Origin: Rhizobium sp. 16-449-1b
GTDB lineage: Bacteria > Pseudomonadota > Alphaproteobacteria > Rhizobiales > Rhizobiaceae
Length of the DNA: 64,000 bases
Direction: 5' to 3'
Assembly (NCBI RefSeq): GCF_017741935.1
Contig: NZ_JAGHMH010000006.1
Span: 248,001 to 312,000, forward strand
Shown here: positions 17,532 to 27,796 of the stretch, in pieces
How positions within the stretch are numbered: position 1 is the first letter of the stretch
How the letters are laid out: each line of letters starts with the position of its first letter
Translations under genes and position numbers: made by a program
The notes under the pieces: generated by a model
Databases searched by the model: none
What the model saw: the letters and a program-made list of their open reading frames with translations, nothing else
What the model was told of the DNA's origin: nothing

Positions 17532-18299
17532 ATGGCATTGCCCGATTTTTCTATGCGCCAGCTGCTTGAAGCAGGCGTCCACTTTGGTCACCAGACTCAC
17601 CGCTGGAACCCGAAGATGAAGCCGTACATTTTTGGCGATCGTAACAACATCCACATCATCGATCTTGCACAGACGGTTCCGCTTCTGTCGCGCGCTCTGC
17701 AGGCTGTTTCCGACACCGTAGCCCGTGGCGGCCGCGTTCTGTTCGTCGGCACCAAGCGCCAGGCTTCCGAGCTCATCGCTGACTCGGCCAAGCGTTCCGC
17801 TCAGTATTACGTCAACTCGCGTTGGCTCGGCGGCATGATGACCAACTGGAAGACGATTTCGAACTCGATCCAGCGTCTGCGCAAGCTCGACGAGATCCTG
17901 TCTTCGGAACAGTCCGGCTACAACAAGAAAGAGCGCCTGAACCTCGAGCGCGAGCGCGAAAAGCTCGACAAGGCTCTCGGTGGTATCAAGGACATGGGCG
18001 GCACGCCGGACCTGATGTTCATCATCGACACCAACAAGGAAAAGATCGCGATCGACGAAGCCAAGCGCCTCGGCATCCCGGTTGTCGCGATCATCGACTC
18101 GAACTGCGACCCGGATCTGATCGACTATCCGATCCCCGGCAACGACGACGCTTCGCGCGCCATCGCTCTCTACTGCGACCTGATCTCGCGCGCTGCCATC
18201 GACGGTATCGCTCGTCAGCAGAGCTCGTCGGGCCGTGACCTCGGTGCATCGATCGAAGCTCCGGTTGAGCCGGCGCTCGAAGGCGAAGCCGAAGCCTGA
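17532..18299 (+). CDS. rpsB: 30S ribosomal protein S2
   Basis: Small-subunit protein S2, 255 residues, needed for S1 binding to the 30S subunit. The first residues ([20 protein letters not shown], then [14 protein letters not shown]) and [14 protein letters not shown] near 95-110 are the family signatures, and [20 protein letters not shown] and [18 protein letters not shown] are intact. The tail after GRDLGAS is a short acidic extension ending EGEAEA. It is first in the rpsB-tsf-pyrH-frr translation cluster, with AAAAGGATAACTAGGC as ribosome site. Codon use is strongly biased, as for highly expressed genes. Confidence 0.98.
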   Translation: MALPDFSMRQLLEAGVHFGHQTHRWNPKMKPYIFGDRNNIHIIDLAQTVPLLSRALQAVSDTVARGGRVLFVGTKRQASELIADSAKRSAQYYVNSRWLGGMMTNWKTISNSIQRLRKLDEILSSEQSGYNKKERLNLEREREKLDKALGGIKDMGGTPDLMFIIDTNKEKIAIDEAKRLGIPVVAIIDSNCDPDLIDYPIPGNDDASRAIALYCDLISRAAIDGIARQQSSSGRDLGASIEAPVEPALEGEAEA

Positions 18300-18306
18300 T
18301 AAAAGA

Positions 18307-18388
18307 AGCAGGCGGATCGAATGGTCCGCCGTGCTTTCCAGAGATTGGGAAAAGGCCGCTCGCGACTTTCATGAAGTTGGGCGGCCTT
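18307..18388 (+). repeat. Two hairpins between rpsB and tsf
   Basis: The first, 18307-18335, pairs AGCAGGCGGA with TCCGCCGTGCT, with one bulged base and an 8-base loop. The second, 18352-18388, has 8-bp outer arms AAGGCCGC / GCGGCCTT enclosing an ACTTTCATGAAGT dyad. Neither has a T-run. They may reduce read-through or mark an RNase processing site between rpsB and tsf. Confidence 0.6.
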
Positions 18389-18544
18389 GACCATTTCAGG
18401 CGAGGGGAAAAAGTCTCTCGCCATTTGAGTTTCGTTATGACGCGTCATTCATCACGCTGTCATACATACAGGTACATTTCGTGCCTCAATCCGGTGCCGC
18501 ACCGCCTTTCGCGGGCCACCGTTTGAACCGACAAGAGGAAGCTT

Positions 18545-19471
18545 ATGACCGAGATTACGGCTGCACTGGTGAAGGAACTGCGCGAGAAGTCCGGCGCAGG
18601 CATGATGGACTGCAAGAAGGCGCTGGTGGAAAACAACGGCGACATCGAAGCATCGATCGACTGGCTCCGCGCAAAGGGCATCTCGAAGGCCGACAAGAAG
18701 GCTGGTCGCGCTGCTGCTGAAGGCCTCGTTGCCATCGCCGGCGCCGGCCACAAGGCTGTTGTCGTCGAGCTCAACTCGGAAACCGACTTCGTTGCCCGTA
18801 ACGACGCCTTCCAGGATCTGGTTCGTGGCATCGCCAACGTTGCTCTGACGACCGATGGCACGGTTGAAGCCATCTCGGCTGCGACCTACCCGGCATCCGG
18901 CAAGCCGGTCGCCGACACCATCAAGGACGCGATCGCCACCATCGGCGAAAACATGACGCTGCGTCGCTCTGCCAAGCTCGAAGTCGAGCACGGCGTTGTT
19001 GCGACCTACATCCACAACGCTGCCGGCGACGGCATCGGCAAGCTCGGCGTTCTGGTTGCCCTGAAGTCGGAAGGCGACAAGGCCGTCCTGACCTCGATCG
19101 GTCGCCAGGTTGCCATGCACATCGCTGCTACCAACCCGCTCGCGATCCGCGCTGAAGAAGTCGACGCTACCGTTGCAGAACGCGAACGCAACGTCTTCAT
19201 CGAGCAGGCTCGCGAATCCGGCAAGCCGGAAGCCATCATCGAAAAGATGGTCGACGGCCGCATGCGCAAGTTCTTCGAAGAAGTCGCTCTTCTCTCGCAG
19301 GCTTTCGTCATCAACCCCGACCTGACGGTCGGTGCTGCTGTTGAAGCCGCTGCCAAGGAAGCTGGCGCCAAGATCGAAGTCGTCGGCATGGCGCGCCTCC
19401 TGCTCGGCGAAGGCGTCGAGAAGGAAGAGAGCGATTTCGCTGCTGAAGTAGCTGCTGTCGCCAAGAGCTGA
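18545..19471 (+). CDS. tsf: Elongation factor Ts
   Basis: Nucleotide-exchange factor that regenerates EF-Tu-GTP. It has 308 residues, the alphaproteobacterial length. The N-terminal UBA-like module ([25 protein letters not shown]) is followed by the invariant TDFVARND core near residue 80 that inserts into EF-Tu. The repeat subdomains ([18 protein letters not shown] and [11 protein letters not shown]) are complete. The ATG is preceded by AAGAGGAAGCTT. It lies 245 bases after rpsB and has its own likely promoter around 18440-18480, where the sequence becomes AT-rich. Codon bias marks it as highly expressed. Confidence 0.97.
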   Translation: MTEITAALVKELREKSGAGMMDCKKALVENNGDIEASIDWLRAKGISKADKKAGRAAAEGLVAIAGAGHKAVVVELNSETDFVARNDAFQDLVRGIANVALTTDGTVEAISAATYPASGKPVADTIKDAIATIGENMTLRRSAKLEVEHGVVATYIHNAAGDGIGKLGVLVALKSEGDKAVLTSIGRQVAMHIAATNPLAIRAEEVDATVAERERNVFIEQARESGKPEAIIEKMVDGRMRKFFEEVALLSQAFVINPDLTVGAAVEAAAKEAGAKIEVVGMARLLLGEGVEKEESDFAAEVAAVAKS

Positions 19472-19493
19472 TCGTCCTATATATGTGAAAACA

Positions 19494-19525
19494 GAAGGGC
19501 ATCGCGTGACAACGCGGTGCCCTTC
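19494..19525 (+). repeat. 14-bp hairpin between tsf and pyrH
   Basis: Arms GAAGGGCATCGCGT and ACGCGGTGCCCTTC pair over 14 bp with one G-U, closing on a GACA loop. No T-run follows (GTGTATCC), so it is either a weak terminator with read-through into pyrH or an mRNA-stabilising structure that lets tsf exceed pyrH. Confidence 0.7.
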
Positions 19526-19564
19526 GTGTATCCGGCACTCAGCGGTAATATACGAGGAGCCAAG

Positions 19565-20287
19565 ATGTCGTCAGAGCCTGTCTACAAACGTGTTCTACTC
19601 AAGGCTTCCGGCGAAGCCCTCATGGGCAGCCAGGGATTTGGAATCGATGTAGCGGTGGCCGACCGCATTGCGGCCGACATAGCCGAAGCGCGGCAGATGG
19701 GTGTGGAAGTCGGTGTCGTCGTCGGCGGCGGCAACATCTTCCGCGGCGTGGCCGTCGCTTCCAAGGGCGGTGACCGCGTCACGGGCGACCACATGGGCAT
19801 GCTCGCGACCGTCATCAACGCGCTGGCGCTGGCGACTTCGCTGCGCAAGCTCAACATCGATACGGTGGTGCTTTCGGCGATCGCCATGCCGGAGATCTGC
19901 GAGAGCTTCTCGCAGCGCGCCACGCTTTATCATCTTTCGCTGGGCCGTGTGGTGATCTTCGCCGGTGGTACCGGCAACCCATTCTTCACGACCGACTCGG
20001 CAGCAGCGCTGCGCGCCGCCGAAATGGGCGCCGAGGCAATTTTCAAGGGCACGCAGGTCGACGGCATCTATTCCGCCGATCCGAAGAAGGTGCCCGATGC
20101 GACGCGCTTCGACCAGCTTACGCACAAGGAAGTGCTCGACAAGGGCCTCGCCGTCATGGACGTTGCGGCCGTAGCACTCGCACGCGAAAATTCCATTCCG
20201 ATCATCGTCTTCTCGATCCACGAGAAGGGCGGTTTTGCTGAAATCCTTAGGGGCGGCGGTCTGAAGACCATCGTTACCGACAACTGA
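19565..20287 (+). CDS. pyrH: UMP kinase
   Basis: Hexameric bacterial UMP kinase (amino-acid-kinase fold), 240 residues; phosphorylates UMP to UDP for pyrimidine nucleotide supply. Visible signatures: [14 protein letters not shown] at residues 8-21, [10 protein letters not shown] near 54, [15 protein letters not shown] near 75, and the [18 protein letters not shown] substrate/ATP segment near 130-150. The start MSSEPVYK follows GAGGAGCCAAG; 16 codons of upstream open frame lie in the tsf-pyrH hairpin and are not part of the protein. It is followed by frr 55 bases downstream. Confidence 0.97.
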   Translation: MSSEPVYKRVLLKASGEALMGSQGFGIDVAVADRIAADIAEARQMGVEVGVVVGGGNIFRGVAVASKGGDRVTGDHMGMLATVINALALATSLRKLNIDTVVLSAIAMPEICESFSQRATLYHLSLGRVVIFAGGTGNPFFTTDSAAALRAAEMGAEAIFKGTQVDGIYSADPKKVPDATRFDQLTHKEVLDKGLAVMDVAAVALARENSIPIIVFSIHEKGGFAEILRGGGLKTIVTDN

Positions 20288-20342
20288 CAGAGTGGCGGCG
20301 CCCAAAGCGCGCCGCAGCTTCTACCGAGACGGGAGCACTGCT

Positions 20343-20903
20343 ATGAGTGAAGGCATCGACATCAACGATATCAAGCGCCGCATGGATGGCGCGATCAACG
20401 CGTTCAAGAGCGATATCGCATCGCTGCGCACCGGTCGCGCATCGGCGAACATTCTCGACCCGGTCACGGTCGAAGCCTATGGTTCGCGCGTGCCGCTCAA
20501 CCAGGTCGCGAACGTGACCGTGCCGGAGCCGCGTATGCTCGGCATTTCGGTCTGGGACAAGTCGATGGTCGGCGCCGTGGATCGTGCGATCCGCGAAGCC
20601 AATCTCGGCCTCAACCCGATCGTCGACGGCCAGAATCTGCGCATTCCGCTGCCCGAACTCAACGAAGAGCGCCGCAAGTCGCTCGTCAAGGTCGCACACG
20701 ACTATGCCGAAAAAAGCAAGGTTGCGATTCGCCATGTTCGCCGTGACGGCATGGACGGCCTTAAGAAAGCCGAAAAGGACGGTGTCATAGGGCAGGACCT
20801 GAGCCGCTCGCAGTCGGATCGTGTGCAGAAGATGACAGACGACACGATTTCTGAGGTCGACCGCTTGCTTGGCGAGAAGGAAAAGGAAATCATGCAGGTC
20901 TAA
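20343..20903 (+). CDS. frr: Ribosome recycling factor
   Basis: RRF splits post-termination ribosomes together with EF-G. It has 186 residues, standard length. The three-helix bundle and small beta domain are complete: [31 protein letters not shown] at the N-terminus, [20 protein letters not shown] near 45-65, and [37 protein letters not shown] near 105-140. The ATG is preceded by ACGGGAGCACTGCT. It is co-oriented with pyrH and uppS, the usual order in bacteria, and most likely part of one operon. Confidence 0.97.
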   Translation: MSEGIDINDIKRRMDGAINAFKSDIASLRTGRASANILDPVTVEAYGSRVPLNQVANVTVPEPRMLGISVWDKSMVGAVDRAIREANLGLNPIVDGQNLRIPLPELNEERRKSLVKVAHDYAEKSKVAIRHVRRDGMDGLKKAEKDGVIGQDLSRSQSDRVQKMTDDTISEVDRLLGEKEKEIMQV

Positions 20904-20947
20904 AGCGCAAAGCGCCTGCGCCTTGGACCTTAAAAACCGGACGGGAA

Positions 20948-21694
20948 ATGTTGGAAAGAACATTTGTGACTGTGCCTGAACACGTTGCCATCATCATGGA
21001 TGGCAACGGTCGGTGGGCAAAGCAGCGGGGGTTGCCGCGCACCATGGGGCATCGCAAGGGCGTCGACGCCGTGCGTGAGACCGTGCGCGCAGCGGGCGAC
21101 ATCGGGGTCAAGTATCTCACCCTCTTCGCCTTCTCGTCGGAGAACTGGCGCCGTCCGGAAACCGAGGTGTCGGACCTTTTGGGTCTGCTGAAGGCTTTCA
21201 TTCGGCGTGACCTCGCCGAACTGCACAAGCAGAACGTGCGCGTGAAGATCATAGGCGATCGCCACAGCCTGCAGAACGACATTCTCGATCTCCTGATCGA
21301 CGCTGAAGAGACCACCAAGGCCAACACGGCGCTCACGCTGATCATCGCCTTCAACTATGGCTCGCGCGACGAGATCGCCCGCGCCATGGCGAGCCTCGCG
21401 CGTGATGTCGAGCAGGGGAGGCTGCGCTCGCAGGATATCACGTCCGCGCTCATCAATGGCCGGCTGGACACCGCAGGCATCCCGGATCCCGATCTCATCA
21501 TCCGCACTAGCGGCGAAGAGCGCCTGTCGAACTTCCTGCTCTGGCAGGCGGCCTATTCCGAATTCATCTTCATTCCCGATTACTGGCCGGATTTCAGCCG
21601 CGAGACGCTTTACGCCGCGCTCGAGACTTTCGCTTCCCGCAACCGCCGCTTTGGCGGTCTGGTCGCCGAAACCGCGGCGGCGGTGGGAACCTGA
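20948..21694 (+). CDS. uppS: Isoprenyl transferase (undecaprenyl diphosphate synthase)
   Basis: Cis-prenyltransferase that extends farnesyl diphosphate to undecaprenyl diphosphate, the lipid carrier for peptidoglycan and O-antigen. It has 248 residues. The catalytic aspartate is D18 in [14 protein letters not shown], followed by [19 protein letters not shown] near 67 and the [21 protein letters not shown] / PDYWPDF segments near 185-215 complete the active site. The stop overlaps the cdsA start (TGATG), indicating coupling. It supplies the envelope-biogenesis half of this cluster. Confidence 0.96.
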   Translation: MLERTFVTVPEHVAIIMDGNGRWAKQRGLPRTMGHRKGVDAVRETVRAAGDIGVKYLTLFAFSSENWRRPETEVSDLLGLLKAFIRRDLAELHKQNVRVKIIGDRHSLQNDILDLLIDAEETTKANTALTLIIAFNYGSRDEIARAMASLARDVEQGRLRSQDITSALINGRLDTAGIPDPDLIIRTSGEERLSNFLLWQAAYSEFIFIPDYWPDFSRETLYAALETFASRNRRFGGLVAETAAAVGT

Positions 21695-22527
21695 TGCACC
21701 GCGAACTGCAGCTTCGTATCATCTCGGGCATCATCCTCGCCGTCATCGTGCTTGCCGCGACCTGGTATGGCGGGCTCGCTTTCAGCCTGCTGTCGGCCCT
21801 GATCGGACTTCTGATCTATTATGAATGGTCGACGATCACCCGCCTTGCCACTGAGCAGCCGGTCGCCAACGCTGTCGGCTGGATCGGGCAGGCGGCGATC
21901 GCCGTTGCTGTCGTATCCGGCACTGTCGGCTACTCGCTGATCCTTCTCGTGTTGTTCTTTGCCATCGCTGTCGGCTTTGTCGTCACGCGCGGCGTATCGC
22001 GCTGGTTCCCGGCTGGTATCGTCTATGCCGGGCTGACCGGGATCGCGCTCGCGAACATTCGTGGAGGCGATGCAGCCGGCCTGCACGCGATGCTCTTCGT
22101 CTTCGCCGTTGTCTGGGCCACCGACATCCTCGCCTACTTCATCGGCCGCGCCATTGGCGGGCCGAAGCTGGCACCAAGGATCTCGCCCGGCAAGACATGG
22201 TCGGGTGCGATCGGTGGCGCCGTCTGCGCGGTCATTGCCGGTGTGCTGGTGGCCTACGCGGCATTTCCCGATGGCATAGCATTGGCGGCCTTCGTGGCGC
22301 TGGTGCTGTCCGTCTGCAGCCAGTCTGGCGACCTCTTCGAATCCTTCATCAAGCGCCGCTTCGGCGTCAAGGATTCCAGCCGTCTCATTCCTGGTCATGG
22401 CGGGGTCATGGACAGGGTTGACGGGCTCATTTTCGCCTGTTTTGCGGCGTTCTTGCTAGCCGGGCTTTTTTCGCTGATAAAGGGCGGAGAAATGGCGTCG
22501 CTGGGCGCAGCCCTGTTCGGCGGATAA
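21694..22527 (+). CDS. cdsA: Phosphatidate cytidylyltransferase
   Basis: Integral membrane enzyme converting phosphatidic acid and CTP to CDP-diacylglycerol, the precursor of all phospholipids here. It has 277 residues with about eight hydrophobic spans. The CDS signature near the C-terminus is complete: SQSGDLFESFIKRRFGVKDS with LIPGHGGVMDRVDG at about residues 208-243. The ATG overlaps the uppS stop by one base. The rseP gene follows 28 bases later. In some proteobacteria dxr lies between cdsA and rseP; it does not here. Confidence 0.95.
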   Translation: MHRELQLRIISGIILAVIVLAATWYGGLAFSLLSALIGLLIYYEWSTITRLATEQPVANAVGWIGQAAIAVAVVSGTVGYSLILLVLFFAIAVGFVVTRGVSRWFPAGIVYAGLTGIALANIRGGDAAGLHAMLFVFAVVWATDILAYFIGRAIGGPKLAPRISPGKTWSGAIGGAVCAVIAGVLVAYAAFPDGIALAAFVALVLSVCSQSGDLFESFIKRRFGVKDSSRLIPGHGGVMDRVDGLIFACFAAFLLAGLFSLIKGGEMASLGAALFGG

Positions 22528-22555
22528 TGTCGATAGAGGCTGACGGAAGGATTTT

Positions 22556-23689
22556 ATGGCAGGCTTGACCGAAATTTTTGGGTTTCTGACGGGATATATC
22601 GTTCCTTTCGTGCTCGTGCTTTCTCTCTTGGTGTTCGTGCACGAGATGGGGCATTACCTCGTCGGTCGCTGGAGTGGCATCCGCATTCTGGCGTTTTCGG
22701 TCGGGTTTGGTCCTGAGCTCCTGGGCTTCACCGACAAGCATGGAACGCGCTGGAAGCTCTCGCTGATCCCGCTTGGCGGCTATGTCCGCTTCTTCGGCGA
22801 CGAGGATGCGTCGAGCAAGCCGGATGAGGACAAGCTCGCGCAGATGTCGGACGAGGAGCGGGCGCGGTCATTCGCCGGTGCCAAGCTCTGGAAGCGCGCA
22901 GCAACCGTCGCCGCCGGCCCGATCGCTAACTTCATCCTCGCAATTGCCATCTTCACCGTCCTGTTTTCGATCTACGGCCGCTCGGTCGCCGATCCCATCG
23001 TGGCCCAGGTCAAGCCGGGTAGCGTTGCCGCAGAAGCCGGCGTCGTGCCGGGTGACCTCTTGATCGCGATCGATGGCGGCAAGGTGCAGACCTTCGACGA
23101 TGTGCGCCGATATGTCAGCATCCGTCCGATGCAGCGGATCGTTGTGACGATCGAACGCAATGGCGAGAAGATCGACGTGCCGATGGTGCCTGAACGCACC
23201 GAAATGACCGACCAGTTCGGTAACAAGATCGAGATAGGCCTGATCGGCATCGTCACCAACCAGGACGTCGGACACTTCCGCCAGCAGACCTACACGCCGC
23301 TTGAAGCGCTGCATGAGGGGACGCTCCAGACCTGGCACATCGTCACCGGTACCTTCAAATATATCGGCAATCTGGTGTCCGGTTACATGAAGCCGGACCA
23401 GCTGGGTGGCCCGATCCGTGTCGCGCAGGCATCCGGCCAGATGGCGACGCTGGGCGTTGCAGCTTTGCTTCAGCTGGCCGCCGTATTGTCGGTTTCGATC
23501 GGATTACTGAACCTGATGCCGGTTCCGGTACTTGATGGCGGCCATCTGATGTTCTATGCGATTGAAGCTGTGAGGGGAAAGCCGTTGGGATCGTCGGCTC
23601 AGGAGGTTGCGTTTCGCATCGGCCTGGCCATGGTTCTGAGCCTGATGGTTTTTGCCACCTGGAACGATATTAGTGCTCTGATCGGCTGA
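22556..23689 (+). CDS. rseP: RseP, site-2 zinc metalloprotease
   Basis: Intramembrane protease that cleaves membrane-bound anti-sigma factors and remnant signal peptides. It has 377 residues. The zinc site HEMGH is at residues 29-33 in the first span, and the third ligand lies in LNLMPVPVLDGGH near residue 325. A single PDZ domain (VKPGSVAAEAGVVPGDLLIAIDG) occupies about 140-200, where E. coli RseP has two. The ATG has ACGGAAGG upstream. It lies between cdsA and bamA, which is the common envelope-stress neighbourhood. Confidence 0.95.
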   Translation: MAGLTEIFGFLTGYIVPFVLVLSLLVFVHEMGHYLVGRWSGIRILAFSVGFGPELLGFTDKHGTRWKLSLIPLGGYVRFFGDEDASSKPDEDKLAQMSDEERARSFAGAKLWKRAATVAAGPIANFILAIAIFTVLFSIYGRSVADPIVAQVKPGSVAAEAGVVPGDLLIAIDGGKVQTFDDVRRYVSIRPMQRIVVTIERNGEKIDVPMVPERTEMTDQFGNKIEIGLIGIVTNQDVGHFRQQTYTPLEALHEGTLQTWHIVTGTFKYIGNLVSGYMKPDQLGGPIRVAQASGQMATLGVAALLQLAAVLSVSIGLLNLMPVPVLDGGHLMFYAIEAVRGKPLGSSAQEVAFRIGLAMVLSLMVFATWNDISALIG

Positions 23690-23726
23690 TTGCGGGACGA
23701 GGAAAAATTACGATTTATTTACGATG

Positions 23727-23764
23727 TTTCAAAGCTGTAGTGGCGAAAGCGTCACGCTTTGAAA
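23727..23764 (+). repeat. Bulged hairpin upstream of bamA
   Basis: Outer arms TTTCAAAGC (23727-23735) and GCTTTGAAA (23756-23764) pair perfectly over 9 bp. Inside, GTGGCG and CGTCAC pair over 6 bp with one G-U and an AAAG loop, leaving a 4-base TGTA bulge on the 5' side only. No T-run follows (TGAAGTAAAC). It could be a structured leader of bamA or a partial terminator of the rseP message. Confidence 0.65.
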
Positions 23765-23854
23765 TGAAGTAAACAGAAATTAACTAGCTCCCTTGCTTGT
23801 ATATCAAAAGCGGGTAAAACGACACACGTGACCGGAATCGGGGGACGCCTGGTG

Positions 23855-26224
23855 ATGGGGACGAGAAAAAAGGTAATGGGTGAAATGAAGGCTGGTTCAA
23901 GATTTTTGAACGCAGTATCGGCGGTTGCGCTGTCTGCAGGTATTGTTGCGTCGGGGGCTGGTGCAACGGTGTTCATCTCGGCTTCTGCTGCCGAGGCTGC
24001 AGTCATTCAGCGTGTTGACGTTCGTGGTGCAAACCGCGTCGGCGCCGAAGCTGTGCGGTCCAACCTCACGATCCAGCCCGGCCGGAGCTTCTCCAACACC
24101 GACATCGACGACTCCGTAAAGCAGCTCTACGACACGGGTTACTTCTCCGACGTCAAGATCTCCGTTTCCGGCAGCACGCTGGTTGTGACCGTTGAGGAAG
24201 CTCAGTTGATCAACCAGGTCGTGTTCAACGGCAACCGCAAGATCAAGGACGACAAGCTCGCAGCGGTCGTCAAGACGCAGTCTTCGGGCGCATACAACGA
24301 GACCCAGATCCAGGCCGACATCCAGTCGATCAAGGACGCTTATGCAGCGACCGGTCGCAGCGAAGTCGAAGTGACGACGCAGGTCGTTCCGCTCGGCCAG
24401 GGCCGCGTCAACCTCGCATTCGTGATCAATGAAGGCGACCGCACGAAGATCGACTCGATCAACTTCGTCGGCAACAACGCCTACAGCTCTGGCCGTCTTG
24501 CATCGGTCATTGCCACCAAGCGAAGCAACTTCCTGTCCTTCCTGACCCGCAAGGACGTCTACAGCGCTGATAAGCTGCACGCAGACGAAGAAGCGCTCCG
24601 TCAGTTCTATTACAACCGTGGCTACGCCGACTTCCGCATCGTGTCTTCGGACGCTGCGTTCGACGAGACGACCAACAAGTACACGCTGACCTTCAACATC
24701 GAAGAAGGTCCGCGCTACGACTTCGGCGCAATCTCCGTTCAGTCCACCGTTCAGGGTGTCGACGGCGCGCAGCTTCAGGGTCTCGTTCGCACCCATGAAG
24801 GCCAGGTCTACAACGCCAAGGAAGTTCAGAAGTCGATGGAAGCGATTTCGGATCAGGTGGCTTCGGCCGGCTATCCGTTCGCTCGTGTCACGCCCCGTGG
24901 CAACCGCGACCTGAACAACAACACCATCGGCGTCGAGTACCTCGTCGACCAGGGCGAAAAGGCCTACGTCGAGCGTATCGAAATCCGCGGCAACAGCCGT
25001 ACGCGCGACTACGTCATCCGTCGCGAGTTCGACATGAGTGAAGGCGATGCCTTCAATCAGCAGATGATCACCAGGGCCAAGCGTCGTCTTGAGGCTCTCG
25101 GCTACTTCTCGACCGTCAACATCTCGACCCAGCCTGGCAGTTCGCCGGACCGCGTTGTTGTTGTTGTCGACGTTCAGGACCAGGCAACGGGTTCGTTCGG
25201 TATCGGCGCGGGTTACGCTGCCGGCGGTGACGGCCTGCTGCTCGAAGCGTCGATCGAAGAAAAGAACTTCCTCGGACGCGGCCAGTACATCAAGGTGTCC
25301 GCCGGTGGCGGTCAGGAAGGTTCGCGTACCTACGGCCTGAACTTCACCGAGCCTTACTTCCTCGGCTATCGTCTGGCTGTTGGCTTCGACATCAACCACA
25401 GCGAGACGTCGAGCAACGACAACTACGACTACGAAGAAAACAACGTCGTTCTGCGCGCTACCGCGCCGATCACTGAAGATCTGGCGACGACGTTCCGCTA
25501 TAACTACAAGCAGATGAAGTACGATCCGTCGGGATCGCTCTCCGATCTGTCCACGCCGTACCAGGACCTCGTCAACAACAGCCCGTGGGTGAAGTCGTCT
25601 GTGTCGCAGACGCTGACCTACAACACGCTCGACGACATGGTTCTGCCGCGTGAAGGTATCTACGCCAGCCTGACGCACGAAATCGCCGGCCTCGGCGGTG
25701 ACTCGCAGTTCTACAAGATCTACGGCAAGGCGCGTTATTACCACACGCTCGCTGACGACGCCGACATCATCGGCTCGGTTGCTGGTTCTGCTGGTTACGT
25801 CGTCGGCTTCGGCAAGGATCTGCATGTCTTCGATCAGTTCACGCTGACCAACGGCGACATCCGCGGCTTCGAGAACAAGGGTATCGGCCCGCGCGTTGGC
25901 GGTGGTCCTGATGATCCGCTCGGCGGCACGACCTACTTCACCGTTTCGGCTGAAGCATCGTTCCCGCTTCCGGCTTTCCCGCGTGACTTCGGTCTCCGCG
26001 GCGCGGTCTTCGCGGACGCTGGTACGCTCTTTGGCAACAAGGTCAATGTCAGCGGTTCCGAGTTCGTGAACGGCGAAGATGCTTCGCTGCGTGCTTCCGT
26101 TGGTGTCGGTATCGTCTGGAACTCGCCGTTCGGTGCTCTGCGCGTCGACTACGCGATCCCGGTCCTGAAGGAAGACTACGACAAGGTTCAGCACTTCAAG
26201 TTTGGCATCAACAACCAATTCTGA
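23855..26224 (+). CDS. bamA: BamA, outer-membrane protein assembly factor
   Basis: Central Omp85 protein that inserts beta-barrels into the outer membrane. From this start it has 789 residues. The signal sequence covers the hydrophobic stretch ending SASAAEA. Five POTRA domains follow (first: [21 protein letters not shown]; last: [24 protein letters not shown]), then the 16-strand barrel from about residue 440, ending in the required aromatic C-terminus (FKFGINNQF). The start is uncertain: ATG 23855 has GGGGGACG at good distance, GTG 23828 and ATG 23885 (MKAGSRF) are alternatives. It precedes the lpx cluster. Confidence 0.96.
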   Translation: MGTRKKVMGEMKAGSRFLNAVSAVALSAGIVASGAGATVFISASAAEAAVIQRVDVRGANRVGAEAVRSNLTIQPGRSFSNTDIDDSVKQLYDTGYFSDVKISVSGSTLVVTVEEAQLINQVVFNGNRKIKDDKLAAVVKTQSSGAYNETQIQADIQSIKDAYAATGRSEVEVTTQVVPLGQGRVNLAFVINEGDRTKIDSINFVGNNAYSSGRLASVIATKRSNFLSFLTRKDVYSADKLHADEEALRQFYYNRGYADFRIVSSDAAFDETTNKYTLTFNIEEGPRYDFGAISVQSTVQGVDGAQLQGLVRTHEGQVYNAKEVQKSMEAISDQVASAGYPFARVTPRGNRDLNNNTIGVEYLVDQGEKAYVERIEIRGNSRTRDYVIRREFDMSEGDAFNQQMITRAKRRLEALGYFSTVNISTQPGSSPDRVVVVVDVQDQATGSFGIGAGYAAGGDGLLLEASIEEKNFLGRGQYIKVSAGGGQEGSRTYGLNFTEPYFLGYRLAVGFDINHSETSSNDNYDYEENNVVLRATAPITEDLATTFRYNYKQMKYDPSGSLSDLSTPYQDLVNNSPWVKSSVSQTLTYNTLDDMVLPREGIYASLTHEIAGLGGDSQFYKIYGKARYYHTLADDADIIGSVAGSAGYVVGFGKDLHVFDQFTLTNGDIRGFENKGIGPRVGGGPDDPLGGTTYFTVSAEASFPLPAFPRDFGLRGAVFADAGTLFGNKVNVSGSEFVNGEDASLRASVGVGIVWNSPFGALRVDYAIPVLKEDYDKVQHFKFGINNQF

Positions 26225-26274
26225 TATCGGCAGTCCGGAACCGTAAAATCGAATTCCGTTCTGGAGATTTGCCG

Positions 26275-27336
26275 ATGGAGCAAACCTATTTCTTTCCGCC
26301 CCATGACGGTGTGAAGCTCTCGGAGCTAGCGCAAATTCTTGGGGCGGAACTCGCCGACCCCAAACATGCCGACATCGTGATCCGTTCCGTTTCGCCCGTA
26401 AACAGGGCGAAGGCGGGCGATCTCTGTTACGTCATTTCCAAGAAGAGCAAGGACGAACTCGTGACCTGCGAGGCGTCCGCTGTGCTGGTCAGTTCGGCAT
26501 TGCAGTCGATCGTGCCGGCGCATGTGCCTGTTCTCGTGTCGAAAAATGCCCATGCCGCGTTCGCGATGGCCGGTGGGCTGCTCTATCCAAGCGCTTTGAC
26601 GCCTCAGCGGTTGCGGTCTGTGAGCGCGGATATTTCCGACCGCGCGTCTGTCGATCCAACGGCGAGACTGGAAGCGAATGTCGAGATCGAGCCGTTTGCC
26701 GTGATCGGCGCTCATGCCGAGATCGGTGAGGGCACGCGCATCGGCGCTGGCGCCATCATCGGACCAGGCGTCAAGATCGGCCGCGATTGCACGATCGCCA
26801 GCGGCGCCAGCATCCTGTGCTCGCTAGTCGGCAATCGCGTCATCATCCACAACGGCGCGCGTATCGGCCAGGACGGCTTCGGCTATGCGCCGGGCCCGCG
26901 CGGCATGATCAAGATCGTCCAGATCGGCCGTGTCATCCTGCAGGACGACGTCGAGGTCGGTGCCAACACGACGATCGATCGCGGCACGATGGACGACACC
27001 GTGATTGGCGAAGGGACGAAGATCGATAACCTCGTCCAGATTGGCCACAATGTTCGCATCGGCCGTCATTGCGCCGTTGTCTCGCAGGTCGGTATTGCCG
27101 GAAGCGCCATTATCGGCGATGGCGTGCAGATCGGTGGTCATTCTGGTATTCGAGGCCATATAACAATTAACGACGGTGCCCAGATCGCTGCCATGAGCGG
27201 CGTAGTGTCCGACATCCCCGCCGGGGAGCGCTACGGCGGCATACCTGCACGGCCGGCGCATGACTTTTTGCGCGAAGTCGCGGCAGTCATGATGCGGACG
27301 ACGGGCCCCAAGAAAACGGGAGAAAAGAATGGCTGA
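26275..27336 (+). CDS. lpxD: UDP-3-O-(3-hydroxyacyl)glucosamine N-acyltransferase
   Basis: Third step of lipid A synthesis: N-acylation of UDP-3-O-acylglucosamine. It has 353 residues. The N-terminal uridine-binding domain ([15 protein letters not shown], through [15 protein letters not shown]) precedes a left-handed beta-helix from about residue 115 with many hexapeptide repeats ([22 protein letters not shown]). The catalytic histidine is in [14 protein letters not shown] near residue 253. Start ATG 26275 follows TGGAGATTTGCC. The stop overlaps the fabZ start by 8 bases. Confidence 0.96.
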   Translation: MEQTYFFPPHDGVKLSELAQILGAELADPKHADIVIRSVSPVNRAKAGDLCYVISKKSKDELVTCEASAVLVSSALQSIVPAHVPVLVSKNAHAAFAMAGGLLYPSALTPQRLRSVSADISDRASVDPTARLEANVEIEPFAVIGAHAEIGEGTRIGAGAIIGPGVKIGRDCTIASGASILCSLVGNRVIIHNGARIGQDGFGYAPGPRGMIKIVQIGRVILQDDVEVGANTTIDRGTMDDTVIGEGTKIDNLVQIGHNVRIGRHCAVVSQVGIAGSAIIGDGVQIGGHSGIRGHITINDGAQIAAMSGVVSDIPAGERYGGIPARPAHDFLREVAAVMMRTTGPKKTGEKNG

Positions 27337-27796
27337 AGAAGTCAAGAAGTCGCTTTCCTCGGCTGACATCATCGAAATCATGAAGTTGCTGCCGCATCGC
27401 TATCCGTTCCTGCTGGTCGACAAGATCATCGACATCGACGGCGATGATTCCGCGATCGGCATCAAGAACGTGACGGCTAACGAACCGCATTTTACCGGGC
27501 ACTTCCCGGAGCAGCCGATCATGCCAGGCGTCCTGCTGGTCGAAGGCATGGCCCAGACGGCCGGTGCGATCTGTGCGAAGAAAGAGGGCGAAAGCGGCAA
27601 TCTGGTCTACTTCATGACCATCGACAACGCCCGTTTCCGCAAGCCTGTGGTTCCTGGCGACCGGGTGGAGTACCATGTCGTCAAGCAGAAGCAGCGCGGC
27701 AACATCTGGAAGTTCCACTGTGATGCGAAGGTCGATGGAGCGCTGGTCGCCGAAGCCGATATCGGTGCGATGATCGTGCGCAAGGATCAGGCATGA
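27329..27796 (+). CDS. fabZ: (3R)-hydroxyacyl-ACP dehydratase
   Basis: Hot-dog fold dehydratase of fatty acid elongation. It has 155 residues. The catalytic histidine is in [13 protein letters not shown] near residue 26 and the catalytic glutamate in [15 protein letters not shown] near residue 70. [17 protein letters not shown] is fully conserved. Its start lies inside the end of lpxD and its stop overlaps lpxA, so the three are translationally coupled. Sharing an operon with lpxA and lpxD fits competition between fatty acid elongation and lipid A synthesis for the same hydroxyacyl-ACP pool. Confidence 0.96.
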   Translation: MAEEVKKSLSSADIIEIMKLLPHRYPFLLVDKIIDIDGDDSAIGIKNVTANEPHFTGHFPEQPIMPGVLLVEGMAQTAGAICAKKEGESGNLVYFMTIDNARFRKPVVPGDRVEYHVVKQKQRGNIWKFHCDAKVDGALVAEADIGAMIVRKDQA

